A program made the position numbers and the translations under genes. From NCBI GenBank assembly GCA_018894105.1, contig CM032124.1, positions 38,598,277 through 38,662,276 on the forward strand: a stretch of 64,000 nt of DNA, read 5' to 3'. Below, piece after piece: positions 1 through 11,612 of the stretch. Numbering within the stretch: the first letter of the stretch is position 1; each line of letters starts with the position of its first letter. This DNA comes from Jacaranda mimosifolia (lineage: Eukaryota > Streptophyta > Magnoliopsida > Lamiales > Bignoniaceae). Below the pieces are notes generated by a model, which made no database searches, was not told where the DNA came from, and worked only from the letters and a program-made list of their open reading frames with translations.

Positions 1-1
1 C

Positions 2-423
2 TTCCCGCATTCTCTCAAGAAGTTGAGTTTAAGTGGCAGCCACCTACACTGGGAAGACATGATGACAAAAATGGGTTCATTACCTCTTCTTCAAGTGCTC
101 AGACTGGGATACAATTCCTTCTTAGGACCAGAGTGGGAAACAGTTGAAGGACAATTTCCCAGGCCCCCAGCCTAAAACTCCTGGAAATATTTTGTTGTGG
201 TGATCTGGAAAACTGGACAACAGACAGCACCCACTTTCCATGTCTTGAGCACCTTCGTCTTCATTTCTTAGGAAAGTTGAAGGAGGTCCCTTCAGGTATT
301 GGAGAAATACTAACACTGCAATTAATTGAGTTATTGCATTGTTCCGATTCTGCTATGATTTCTGCTAAGAAAATAGTAGAGGAGCTTGGCAATTTAGAAC
401 TACAAGTCCGAGTTCGATTCTAG
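2..423 (+). pseudogene. NLR (NB-LRR) disease-resistance gene, 3' end, frameshifted
   Basis: The window opens inside the last leucine-rich repeats of a CC-NLR of the R1/late-blight-resistance-homolog type. Frame 2 reads FPHSLKKLSLSGSHLHWEDM and continues through a leucine-spaced LRR (LPLLQVLRLGYNSFLGPEW) to a TAA at 173-175. From about position 163, frame 1 continues the expected protein: KLLEIFCCGDLENWTTDSTH, then FPCLEHLRLHFLGKLKEVPSGIG, ending ELGNLELQVRVRF and TAG at 421-423. The two halves form one typical NLR C-terminus, so a one-frame slip lies between about 155 and 175, next to a run of five C. It is either a pseudogene or an assembly or sequencing indel. The NB-ARC part lies outside the window. 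NLRs are intracellular immune receptors. Family call firm; frameshift seen directly; its cause is inferred. Confidence 0.85.
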
Positions 424-2130
424 GAGAAGAACCAAGTGCTGGAGAGCTTGGCGAGCCATAATTTTGTAGTTAAAGTCGATGTATAGTGGTCATCAAATTT
501 AATTTGTGCTTCACTTTATTCACTACTTATAATGGATTTTGTTTCTTTCTCTCCTTTTTGATCTGAATTCAAACTCATGCTTTTTATAAAGCTCCTCTTG
601 TTTTTTCCTTTTTCTTTTTTTCCACCTTCTCTTAAGATGCATTTGTTATTTTGTCGAAAAGCTTCACCAAAGGCGTGAGGATGTGCGTGGAGTTGATTGA
701 CTAATTTTATGTCCAAACTATATAAATCAATTTATAGTCCATTCTTATCATCCATATTTAATTCATAAATCACGTAAGCAAAAAAATTATTGGTTTGTTT
801 CAATTGTTGCAGAGTTAGAATATTTCTCAATTTTTAATTTAAATATTTTCATGATGATTAATTTAAATTATTTTTAACAGTCGATTTATCCAATCATTTA
901 GAGTACCGGTAATTCATTCTGATATGAATGCTTAATCTCAATTCGAGTTCGTCTCCATTTTTCACTTGATTGATGATATCAAGCCAAGTCGATTGAAAAT
1001 AAAATTATCTTGAGCAATGAATATTATGTTCTTTTCAGTTAAAAAGTTAATTAAAAAATAAAAAATAAAAAAGAAAGGCAAGAATCTTTGGTTTGGGCTG
1101 GGATACAAGCGATGGTGTGACCCAAAGACACTCTCTCTTGAGTCTAGTAGATTTCTGGGCTTGAGCCCAATTTCAAGCCCACTGCTAAACTCTTCAAGTC
1201 TTCCTTTAAATTCTCTCTTTTTATTTTTTATTTTTATCCTAAAACAACGAATGAACAAAATTAATTTCATAAGAATCATAATCATTTGTGTTTTCAATAA
1301 AAAAGATTAGAAATAAATTTTTAAATTAATTTCTAATTTTCCCTATATGATACCCCATATCGACTTTAAATTTGAAATGATATTAGTAATATATATGAAA
1401 TTTATTTCATTATCCTCAATCCTTATGAAATCAAATTATCCTTGTCCATATTTATTTACCAACATTTTTAATTTTTCTTTTTTTTTATTTATTCACCAAC
1501 TTGTGGGCGTGATATTAATTAATTTCGCACTTTTCTTTGATCACTCCAGCAATAAATTTTTGCAAAATTAAAATTCTCGCAAAATCAAGCTTCCCATGTT
1601 TTTAGTGCCTAATATTCCAGCAATTATTTTTTCTAAAAAGTGTTGCATGGCGTAATCTTGGTGACAAGGACTTGTGCCTAAACTTTATTGTGTAAACACA
1701 ATGAAACAAAATGGAAGCCGTTGTCAACTTTGCCTTTTGCAAAACCTTTCATTTTCATAATAATTATGCAAGTATTCCATCATCTTCTGATTAACTAGCC
1801 CACAAATTGTTTGTATCTGTTGAGCACTTTGGATCCACCATTTCATTCCGTGTTTCATCTCCTATTCCAATGTGTTATATATATGTCAAGTCAAGTGTAT
1901 CTGATTTTAAATTAATTATTTTTATAAAAAAATATTTAATACAAGTGTCATATATCCATGTAATGAAATATAGGATAAAACATAAATTGAAATAAATGAT
2001 CTAAATCGTTCCATTGAGAGGGTTGTAATTGTCTTAATCATATATTTTAAATTAGGTTAAAATTTAATTGTAATTAGTGTTGAAAGAAACGTTTTTGCTT
2101 TAAGATCACAATATTTATCAACTCAATCCT
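424..2130. other. Gene-free AT-rich intergenic stretch
   Basis: No supportable coding region. A slightly GC-richer patch at about 1080-1210 carries several GGGCTT/AGCCCA words but no gene. About 1888-2008 is one copy of a dispersed repeat that recurs near 13575 and 13770 (TTAATTATTTTTATAAAAAA core, then AATACAAGTGTCATATAT, ending near CTAAATCG). Confidence 0.6.
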
Positions 2131-2249
2131 TGTTAAGAGTCCACATTGGTTAAATAAATCAATAGTTGTCGCTATATATAATCTTGGACAATCATTTTCT
2201 CTTAAACTAGCTTTTGTGGTAAGTTAGGCCAAAAATCCATTCCTTCACA
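2131..2249 (+). repeat. 5' LTR of the TRIM
   Basis: 119 bp beginning TGTTAAGAGTCCACATTGG and ending CCATTCCTTCACA. It has TG...CA ends and is the same length as its partner. Confidence 0.85.
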
Positions 2250-2339
2250 TAGTATCAAAACTACTCATTCCCAATGTTGGGCCATCCATTTCATATTATT
2301 CTACGCTTCAAATGTCCATTTCTGGGGGTGCTTAGGGCA

Positions 2340-2458
2340 TGTTAGGGTCTCACATCGGTGAAATAAATAAGTAGTAGTCTCTATATATGACCTTGGACAA
2401 TTCTCATTTTTTGAGCTAACTTTTAGAATGAATTCGTCTCAAGGTCCATTCCTTGACA
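2340..2458 (+). repeat. 3' LTR of the TRIM
   Basis: 119 bp beginning TGTTAGGGTCTCACATCGG and ending CCATTCCTTGACA, followed immediately by the second copy of the ATCCT target duplication. Confidence 0.85.
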
Positions 2459-4026
2459 ATCCTCTACAGAAGTATAGCCCACACTTTGGCAACATTGAAG
2501 GGCAAATTTCCACTAATAAGAATGAGAAATTATGTAGCATATATCATCTAAGTTTCTATTTTTGGTTATTGGTCATTTTCCTAAACAAGATTTTATTTTA
2601 CATAGAAAGTAAAATAAACAGGTATATGCTTATAAAAATTTAAAATTTAGTTATTAAGATTTGAAATTTTCCAATTTCATTCGATGAACTCCACGTATTT
2701 TTTTATGTTCTTCCAAAATAATTTTTACATTTACCCTCTCCCTTCCACCATTTAAGAAAAGGGACTCAATAATAGTGTGTGCAATAACAACGGGAAAGAC
2801 TAAAGGGGGGCAAGCCTAAATAATTATGACAATTACACTATAGTAGCAAAATCATGGTAGGACATTTCCTTAGTCAAATTGAAAACTACCCCCAATTTGA
2901 AAACAATTGCAATCCCCACCACCATCCCGGCCATCGCGGCCACCATTCCGACCACCATCAGTTCCATAGCTACCTTTCACATCGATACTTTTAATGCATT
3001 ATTAGATGTAAGATTCAACAAAGAAAATTAATAGATAAAGCAAATTTTTTGTCGATAGTACTTCAATATCTTATATAACATCAGTTTGATTTTGATCGAG
3101 TGGCCTTTAGTCCAGTGAAATTAGTCACACATAAAGTATGAAGTTGGAATCCAAATCCAGTGATTTCGTGACATATGTCAATAAAAATTATCAATTTATT
3201 TTTATATTTTCTTTTGAAATAAATAATAATTTTCATTCAACGGACCATAATATAGCGTGCGAATTGAAACAAACAAAACCTAACCTAAGGCACCACAAAG
3301 ATGGTAACATTTCAAAGTCTTCCATTGCTGAAATTTATTTCTTAGGTCCCCATCATCACCTAATTTGATGTTACACTAGATATTGTATATTTTGCTTCAA
3401 AATCATGGCTACTTGAAGTACACAAGCCATTGTTATAACAGTAGATTATGGTGAATACTATTGTAGCTAACTATGTGATAGGATCTTATTTTGTTCTGAT
3501 TTTTCCAACTATTAGAGCAGTATAAGCTAAATTTTCAAACCATTCCTAACATTCATTTCTAATTGAATTGACAAGAATGCTTTGTCTTAACTAGGGACAA
3601 TAAAGATTAGGTTTGAGTAAGTTCAATCAATTCTTAATACATTCATAATTTATTAGAACCCGACTCTTCTTTCCGAGGCAGTCAATTCTTGTATTCATGA
3701 TTTTGTTATGCATTGTTGAATGATCAATTGACTCAATGGTATTATTCTTATATATTTATATTTAAAGATCGGAATTTAAACTTTAAGTAATTTTAGGTAC
3801 ATATGTGCATGTATAAATAAAAAATAAAAAATACAAACTCGCACTTTGATGATTGGTGAATCTTTCTTTAGTTGTCGAATTAATCTTCCAACCTTGGTAT
3901 AATAAGATCATAGGCTATTAATTTAATCCAAATTGTTAGTATACTTTTTGTATGCTAGGTTACATAAGGAGTATTGAGATCTATAGTAATTAGAAAAGCT
4001 TGATGATTAGATGATATAAAGTAAAT
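2459..4026. other. Gene-free intergenic stretch
   Basis: AT-rich with no supportable gene. About 2885-2985 is C-rich (CCACCACCATCCCGGCC-like) but has no sustained reading frame. Nothing else recognised. Confidence 0.5.
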
Positions 4027-4484
4027 CACTACAAGAAAAAGATAAAGTTATGATAAAATAATAAGTGATAATAAAAAAATTATCACTTATTATATATTAG
4101 TGATAAAAAAAAAATTCTGTCATCTTAACAATTTTTACGAATTAAATAGTGACATAAATAGTATTTAAGTTGTTACAATTAATAATTAGTAACACACATA
4201 TAGTGAAATTTAGTAACAGTGAAAATCTTGTTATAAATTATATTGATAATTTTTATTGTCACTAAGTCGTCACCATAAGGGTATCACTAATTGTCAGCAA
4301 TAACAACTTAAAATATTAGTTCTAATCACTATTGGGTCATATTGTAGCAAAATAAAAATTATTGTCAATTGAAAAACATCATTAGTGACAGGATAAAAGC
4401 TATTGTCACTTAATTCATATCATTAATGATCATTTTTATTTTATTACTTATTATTTTCTCACTCATATCATATTTTTTGCAGTA
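4027..4484. mobile_element. CACTA-type (En/Spm) MITE, non-autonomous
   Basis: The left end reads CACTACAAGAAAAA, the classic plant CACTA terminus. The right end TTTTTTGCAGTA is a degraded inverted match. A 3-bp AAT lies on both sides (4024-4026 and 4485-4487), the target-duplication length expected for CACTA elements. The interior is packed with short GTGACA/TGTCACT-type words in both orientations, like CACTA subterminal repeats. It has no coding capacity at 458 bp. Left end certain; right boundary less so, because it sits inside a later tandem duplication. Confidence 0.7.
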
Positions 4485-5046
4485 AATAAAGTAAAGTATG
4501 AGTTCATGAAATAATTGGATAAGAATTTATTGATTTAGTTCTTGTGGATTCTTGAGATATAATTATATGAGCTACTAAATATTAAATTTTAACCTGCTCA
4601 TATACGTTATAATACTTTCAGATTTAGACCACTAATAAAATCAAATATTAACACTTATTATACTAGAAAAGAATTATTTCAAATCTATCAAAATTCCAAC
4701 CCAAATCAAAATATAATAGATTAACACCTCAAATCCAAAAGAAACCCATTTATATTTTGTCACTAATATTATATTTTTTTATAGTAAATAAAGTAAAGCC
4801 TGAGTTCATGAAATAATTGGATAAGGATCTATTAATTTAGTTTCTGCATATTTTTAAAATATAATTTTATGAGCTATTGAGTACTAAATTTTAACTTGCT
4901 CATATACGTCATATTACTTTCAGACGACTAACAAAATCAAATATTAGCACTTATTACACGAAAAAAAAAAATTATTTCAAATCTATTGAAATTCCAACCC
5001 AAATCAAAATATAATAGATCAACCCCTCAAATCCAAAAGAAACCTA
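4459..5046. repeat. Two-copy tandem duplication, period 302 bp
   Basis: Copy 1 (about 4459-4746) and copy 2 (about 4761-5046) share long near-identical stretches: GTAAATAAAGTAAAG, then GAGTTCATGAAATAATTGGA, later CATATACGT, and CAACCCAAATCAAAATATAA. The left part of each copy carries the right end of the neighbouring CACTA MITE (TCACTMATATYATATTTTTT), so the duplication happened after that element inserted. Confidence 0.8.
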
Positions 5047-8000
5047 CTTAATCATGAAAAATGCAAGATTAAGAAATAAAAACATGATTCACATGAGTAT
5101 TATATTATAAAACCAAATTAAAAAGACCAAAGGGGGCATGGCTCAAATTTGATATTCTCAATTGTAGAGGCCTTAAAAGAAAAGTGGCCATGTCATGTTA
5201 AACACAATTGTATGACAATCTTCTTGGGATCACCAAAAAAGAAAATTCTCTCGGCCTTTCTCTTTTTGCCCCTTTAATTTACTGATATTACTTTTACTAA
5301 AGCTGCCTTGTCTCTTCATTCTCACGACCAACTATTCTTTTTTTATTATTTTTTATTTTTTATTTTTTATTTTTTATTTATCTTTTTCAAACTGTACCTC
5401 ATCGAAGCTAGCAAGTTTCAATTTTTATCAAACAATTTTTGTTTGCAGCACTTTTTTTTTTTTCTCTCAAGATGATTGTTTTCAAAACCTTGGAGGGTTT
5501 CTTCCCCTTTTTCTTTATTTCAATATTTTATGTTTTTGCCTTAATTCATTTCTACTTAATTATTTATTCAAAGTTTGAAATGTAAATGTATTTCTTACTT
5601 TTTAAATATGAACTTCTATCGATGTTTAAATATTGATTTAGTTTTATGATAAGTAATTAATATATGAGAATTCTATCAGTTCAAAGTATAATAAAATGCA
5701 GAATTAAAATATACTAGAATTTTAAATTTTTTTAATCCATTCAATACACTTAATTTACGATAGTAATAATCAAAATTATCTGCGACTCTGTAATATTATG
5801 AGGACAATATTGAATAATTTTGAATGTTTATTTTATTTAATTTATATTTTTCATATATTTTTTTTCATATATGAAGTTTACATAATTCATGATAACTATT
5901 TATTTAAAAATAGCTTTATATTCTTTAATATATAATGTGAAATTAAAAATAAAATTAGAAATATAAATAGAGAAAGAACAGGGATGCATGTGTAAATTCC
6001 ACCAATGGCTGTGAGGGGTATTGCAGACAATTTGGGGGCAGGTTGAATTAAAGAGGTAGGACCCACGGGGCTGCAAATATTAGTGAACACACGTGTACAC
6101 GCGCGACAGGGCCTGGACAACATGGGCCAGCCCATCACGTGCGCCCAAAAGTTAAATGGGCTTTCAAATACTGTTTGAGTTGAGAGTGCCAGATCAGAGG
6201 GTGGGGTAAGACCTTAGTGGGCCCTACCCCACCTAGAAAATTTAATTTTTTTCCCCTAATTTTTTAAAAAATGCTTTTTAAGTTTGGACTATAAGATTTC
6301 TTGGTATGGTAGTACAATTAGGTACCAAATACTCCATGAGAGAATATATATAACTTAGAAATATATATGCCTTTTATGATATTTAAGTTACTAGAGAATA
6401 TCACTAAATGAATGTTTCAAAATTTATAATATCGATCATAATTATTTTAATTTTTTATGTGATATAAATTTTTCTTGGAAAGACATGTTAAAGAATATCT
6501 CGACGAATGAATATAAACCTAAAACCAAGCAATATTCATGCACTCTACCAACACTTATTTAGGCGCTGACGACTTTCTATTTAGAAAAGAAAGAAGAAGA
6601 AGAAGAAGAAGAAGAGGAAGTTCCCACTTACCTAGTCTAGTATAAACTTCTCTTTTTTAAAAATAATTAAAACATAAATAAAAGTTTTTAATAAAATCAT
6701 CTATAACTAAAGTAGAGACTTCAGTAATAATATCATAGTTAACCGGTGCTTGGCTAATTTATTTAAAGAATCTTATATGTTCATATATCTTATAAGTTAT
6801 TTTAAGAACTTATATGATATTAGATCTTATTTATAAATAATCTCTTGAAATATTTGGATAAATAAGATTTTGAAGAAATAAGATGTTATTAATGTAATTT
6901 TTCAGTTAATATGATTATAGTTAAATTAGTTTTTTCTAAAATTTTGAATAAAAGTTAATTAAGAACTCATTACTTTTTGAAAAAGAGTTTATGAGATTAT
7001 AACATCTTGTTTTATGAGCCTATAAAATTTTTTTAAAAAAAATACCGAATGCTTTACAAAGTTTTATGAATTTTCAAACATTTTATAAAATATTTGAAAA
7101 TTTTATAAATTCAGCCAAACAGCCTCTCAATATAAATACGATGTGTACCCTATATACACAAAACACACTATGTACTAAATTGCATGTGTCCATTTTCATA
7201 GTGACCCCCAAGAGAAGGCAAAATTAGGAACCATAAGTAAGCAAAGTCCATTTCAACCATGCCTTTTTTAGTTCTCCAATGTAACCATATATACATTCTA
7301 TGGTGATTTGAATAAAAACACTTAAGAAGACATAGTATAAATGCTAAACAAGACTTGAGGCTGAGTTCTAAAAGACAGAAAACTACATATCAATGGATTA
7401 TTGTCTACTGCATGACCCCTTTTGCACCCTTTTACTAAGACAATTTCAGGGGAGTTAATAAAGTCCATTATTGTACCAACCAAGAAATAAAACATATAAA
7501 ATTGAAAAAATATTTTTTTTGTAAAAAAAATTGATAACTTAACTTAGGGTGTAGCCACATAAATGGATTGTATTCTCACAAGAAATTAATTTTTTTGCCA
7601 GTGAATTGTGCATGGTTGGTATGTAGCAATCCCAGCCAGAGATTGCCCACAAAATTATAAGCAGTGATTGTAACAACTCATTTTGGATTATCAACATTTA
7701 ATAAATTACTGATAGTTGCAGCTGAGAAATAGGTCATCCAAGTCTTGGACAAGTATAAGCAAGTAGGGTTTTGATGTGGGTAGATAAAATGGATTGTCGT
7801 TTCACACTTCAGGTGGATTTCTGAATAGAATTCAATTCGTGAGCCAGATGAGGAAAATAAGAGCTATCAAATTTAAAGAGGATAGATCCATTACAATGAA
7901 GTCAAGACGGATAAGATCAATCAATCACCCACCACTATAAATAACCTCATAAGTGTCAAGTTGACGGATGCAATTTAGAGTATTTTTCTTTTCATTTTTG

Positions 8001-8215
8001 TCTTCTTTACCCTTATTAAAATATCTAATGCTAATTTGAGCAATACAATCTTTCTGCTAAGCTCTCAAGTGACCCTAACACTTTATGAATTTTAGGAGCA
8101 GATTTGAGAGAATACTCACTTGATATTTCAATTCGAGTCAGAGATAAATCTTTCATACTCATGTCAAATTGATTGTAGTCATAGTCTTGTTTGTGTTGCT
8201 AAATTGAAAATGTTT
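5047..8215. other. Gene-free intergenic stretch
   Basis: Very AT-rich. It holds a TTTTTATT simple array at about 5341-5380 and a GAA microsatellite at 6591-6615. A GC-richer patch at about 5985-6235 has ACACGTGT and CACGTGCG E-box/ABRE-like words and GGGCC words, but no gene could be attached to it. Confidence 0.5.
6591..6615. repeat. (GAA)n microsatellite
   Basis: Eight uninterrupted AAG/GAA units in intergenic DNA. Confidence 0.85.
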
Positions 8216-8554
8216 GGCTATATTTGGTTGCAAAATGCCAATTCATTTTCCAACTCTCAAAATATAAACAAACGAATCATACACATTTTCTAATCCACTC
8301 CCAAAACGCATCCAAAAGGGTCCAAAATGCCCTCCCAATTGATTTTTTACCCTACTAATCCAACCAAAAAATTATTAATGTGACATCATATCCCCTCCCA
8401 AAACACAACCAAACAAATAATTTTATCTCAAAACATTCACAACCTACCACCTAACATACAAACAAACAACCATTACATTCTCCAACCTCACTTTTCAAAA
8501 ATCATTTTGCCAAATATTTTGGCAAAATATTCCAATTTACAATCAAACATAGCC
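8216..8554. mobile_element. MITE with GGCTATRTTTGRTTG terminal inverted repeats
   Basis: A 339-bp non-coding element. The left end is GGCTATATTTGGTTG; the right end, read on the minus strand, is GGCTATGTTTGATTG. TTT lies on both sides (8213-8215 and 8555-8557), fitting a 3-bp target duplication. A related copy in the opposite orientation begins at 63773. The 3-bp duplication and GG...TTTGG ends resemble PIF/Harbinger (Tourist-like) MITEs; the superfamily call is inference. Confidence 0.65.
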
Positions 8555-11500
8555 TTTATAATTCTACACGCTTTTATGGGTGTGTTATTATTTATAAGTA
8601 CTATTTGTAAATTTGAAATATTTAATTCTACTTTTTGACTTTAATGTTCTAAGATGATAAGATTATCTTCTCTTTTATTTTTTATTTTTTCACAAAATAA
8701 TAAATATTCATAGATTGCGAATCGTTGGATAAGATTACTCTAATGATAAGTTGACAAGGATAATTTTACAATTAAGTTTATCCTTTTGAGATACTAAAAT
8801 GCAATTCCTTGACAACATTCAATGCATTTTATGAAGTCTTTAGGTTCTTATTGCATGACTCAAAGCTCACACAAGCAATATTTCCCACTAAGTGTAAGCT
8901 AATTTTAAATTATAGAGGAGATTTTCCTCATGATTAGAGATATGCACAAGCTCAAATATTAGTCAACACTTAAAAAGAGTTGTGTTGGTGGTCTCATCAA
9001 TCCATTCATTTGTATAGTCACAACAATCTCATGATTGCAATTGAGTTCCCCACTAAGACAAACATAGATAATTACTCCATTAATCTATGTGAACTAGTGA
9101 TATGCACCAAAAAAGTGTATAAATTGATCATAAGACATAGTTTTTAATTAATTTTAACATAGATAATTATTCTACTAATCTATGTGAACTAGTGTTATGC
9201 ACCAAAAAAGTGTATAAATTGATCATAAGACATAATTTATAATTAATTTTGTTTTAACATTACTTTTCACTTACAGAGACTGTTTTTTGCACATGATGTA
9301 CACAACCACATTAATCAAGAAAATTTGCATCAATTTTCCCATTAGTTTCCTTCTATATACTAATGGAATTTTTTCGAGGAAGATAGCATAGTACTTTGTA
9401 CCATTTTATACATTGATAGTACATAAATTTGTTGTAAAATATAAAAGAACTAGTTTCGTGATGAATTATTCCGGCTCCACGTGTGATGAGGGATTTTCTC
9501 ATTGAAAAACTACCTCAACAAATGACAAAGGAGAATAACTTGTAAGCTAATTCAAGTCAATTACTCCAATTTAACAAGTCCTAGTATCACTAGAGGCAAC
9601 TTATACAGGAGACTTAAGAAGTCACATGATTATCAATTCCACAAGCAATGCTATTGATAATATTAAAATCCATTAATTATTAAACATAGAAAATTTAATT
9701 GTGTAAAGTATTATACTATCAGCACCGATACTGAGGACTTTAAAAGACGCATTAAAGATGAAAGGAATATTAACGATTTATAAGTTGTATAAAAATTTCT
9801 CACCTTATTTTATATGAGACAAAATTTTATATCATATAAATATATATATATATAATTCTTTTGAATAGCAAGGAAAAGTATGATATGCAAGATAGAGAAT
9901 GAAGAATAACAAGAACAAGACTAAACATAATGTGAACATAAGAATGAGTTTAGCATGCAATTGCCCCACTTTTAACTTTTGATGATTATGGAGACCCAAA
10001 AAAATTATTAACTTTGTGTAGGGGTCCTCATATATATAATTTGTATATGTACTTAAGCCAAGTAGGGTGCACGCGTAAAGTCATTCGACTTATTAAGTCT
10101 AGAGGCCTAAGATTAATTATATTACAAGAACTCATAATATCATAATTACACTATAACAAAACAATTAAAGACTTTTGTTTAGTAAATTAAATCAAGAATA
10201 AATGTACTTTGATGTTTTAAATAATTTAAACATCGTACTTTAACACCTACATCCATCCAACTTTGGTTGCTTGAATTTTAGACCATTCTTGATCACTTTT
10301 AATTAGAACATATATACTTCATAGGATAGGCTTTTAGCCTTTTCTTTTTCTTTAGTTCTAGAGTTGAAGCTTTTGTGACTTTAGAATCTTGTTAGAATTC
10401 ATATGTTTGTTGTGTTTTGTATTATTATGATCATAATTTAATGAGGATTTCAATTTTCAACCTTCTTATGATTATGTGGTCCTAATCTCACCAAGCTCTT
10501 CTAGTCTTCTTGTATTATAATTAATTTTTTTAGTGAAAATGAGAAAATTAATCAAATTACTCAGGTTAAAAGCAAATTCTTGATAGTTCGACATGTTGAC
10601 ATGTTGTACGAGTATGACTAAGAATACGGGAATATATTAATTAGAGATAAATTGTTATATATATAAGTTAATATATGGTAAAGTAAGGTAATTATTGATG
10701 GGGAAAAAGTGACAACTCAATCAAGATTAGATGATTTAGTGATGCATATATGTAATGCTAGACAGTATATGTTTCCATTTCACCTTTGAACATTATCATT
10801 TCTTGGTTGTGACTAATTTGCCCAAACCAACAAAGATCTAACCATAGATTTGATGTCACAAGCTTTTGGGGACAAACATTCATCATTCAATTTATTTTTC
10901 CTCCTTTATCTTCAAAATTAATGACCTCTTGTTAGTTGTTACCAACATTAAAAAGGTAAGAAAAAACCAAGAATCCATAGAAATAAATTTATACCACCCA
11001 TCATATTAATTTCAACCATTTGGGAATTAATACCAAAAATCATGGCACTCTATTCAAAAACTTCACCATCAATTAAAGACTCCCTATATATCTTCAATTT
11101 CAAATTTCCAACTTGTGTTGAAAATATTTGTGGTGAAAAATTGTTAGCTCCATCTTGAAGCCAAAAAGAATAGACCCCACCAATTCAAGAAAAAGCAAAA
11201 GCCTAAACTCTCTATCTCTCTCTCACACACACACATATGTAGAATAAGTTGACAATAAACTTTTTTACCTAATTTAATCGTGAAATATATATATTTAACA
11301 TGTATCTGTAAAATAAAATGTAAAATATTTATTATATTAATTAACATAATATATGTTTGATCTCTGTAAAATGAAATATAAGATGACAGTATGCAAACTC
11401 CTGTTAAAATTATATCGGACTTGTAGAATTATTTAAATTAACATAAGTTTTACTATCAACAATCACGCACTCTCAAAAGTTAATCAACAAAGATTGAAAA

Positions 11501-11612
11501 TACTAAGAAGAGAAATTTCATTTCTCTTTGATATAAAACCCCCAAACCAATAAATTACTAATGAAAATACAAAATTACAATTGCTCTTTTTTTTTTTTTT
11601 TTTTAGTGGGAA
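8555..11612. other. Gene-free intergenic stretch downstream of the BG1-like gene
   Basis: AT-rich with no supportable gene. It holds the 95-bp tandem duplication at 9063-9252. The rightmost few hundred bases are probably the 3' UTR and downstream region of the minus-strand BG1-like gene, including a T18 run near 11587-11604. Confidence 0.5.
9063..9252. repeat. Two-copy tandem duplication, period 95 bp
   Basis: Copies begin at 9063 and 9158 with CATAGATAATTA and share AATCTATGTGAACTAGTG, ATGCACCAAAAAAGTGTATA and AATTGATCATAAGACATA with few changes. Confidence 0.9.

Larger units (their letters stand above)
2131..2458 (+). mobile_element. Complete TRIM (terminal-repeat retrotransposon in miniature)
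   Basis: Two 119-bp direct terminal repeats (2131-2249 and 2340-2458), each starting TGTTA and ending TTSACA, flank a 90-bp internal segment. The flanking 5-bp target duplication is perfect: ATCCT at 2126-2130 and again at 2459-2463. Right after the first LTR the sequence TAGTATCAAAACTA is a decayed form of the initiator-Met-tRNA primer site (TGGTATCAGAGC). A G-rich polypurine-like tract (GGGGGTG) lies just before the second LTR. There is no coding capacity, so movement would depend on an autonomous partner. The LTRs are about 70 % identical without gaps, so the insertion is old. Orientation is taken from the primer-site position. Confidence 0.85.

Noticed and set aside
2131..2458. Direct repeats considered as a CRISPR-like array
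   Set aside because: Only two long copies with LTR hallmarks in a plant genome; a retrotransposon explains them.
5896..6138. 80-codon minus-strand frame in a GC-richer patch
   Set aside because: No recognisable domain; low-complexity hydrophobic tail from AT-rich DNA.
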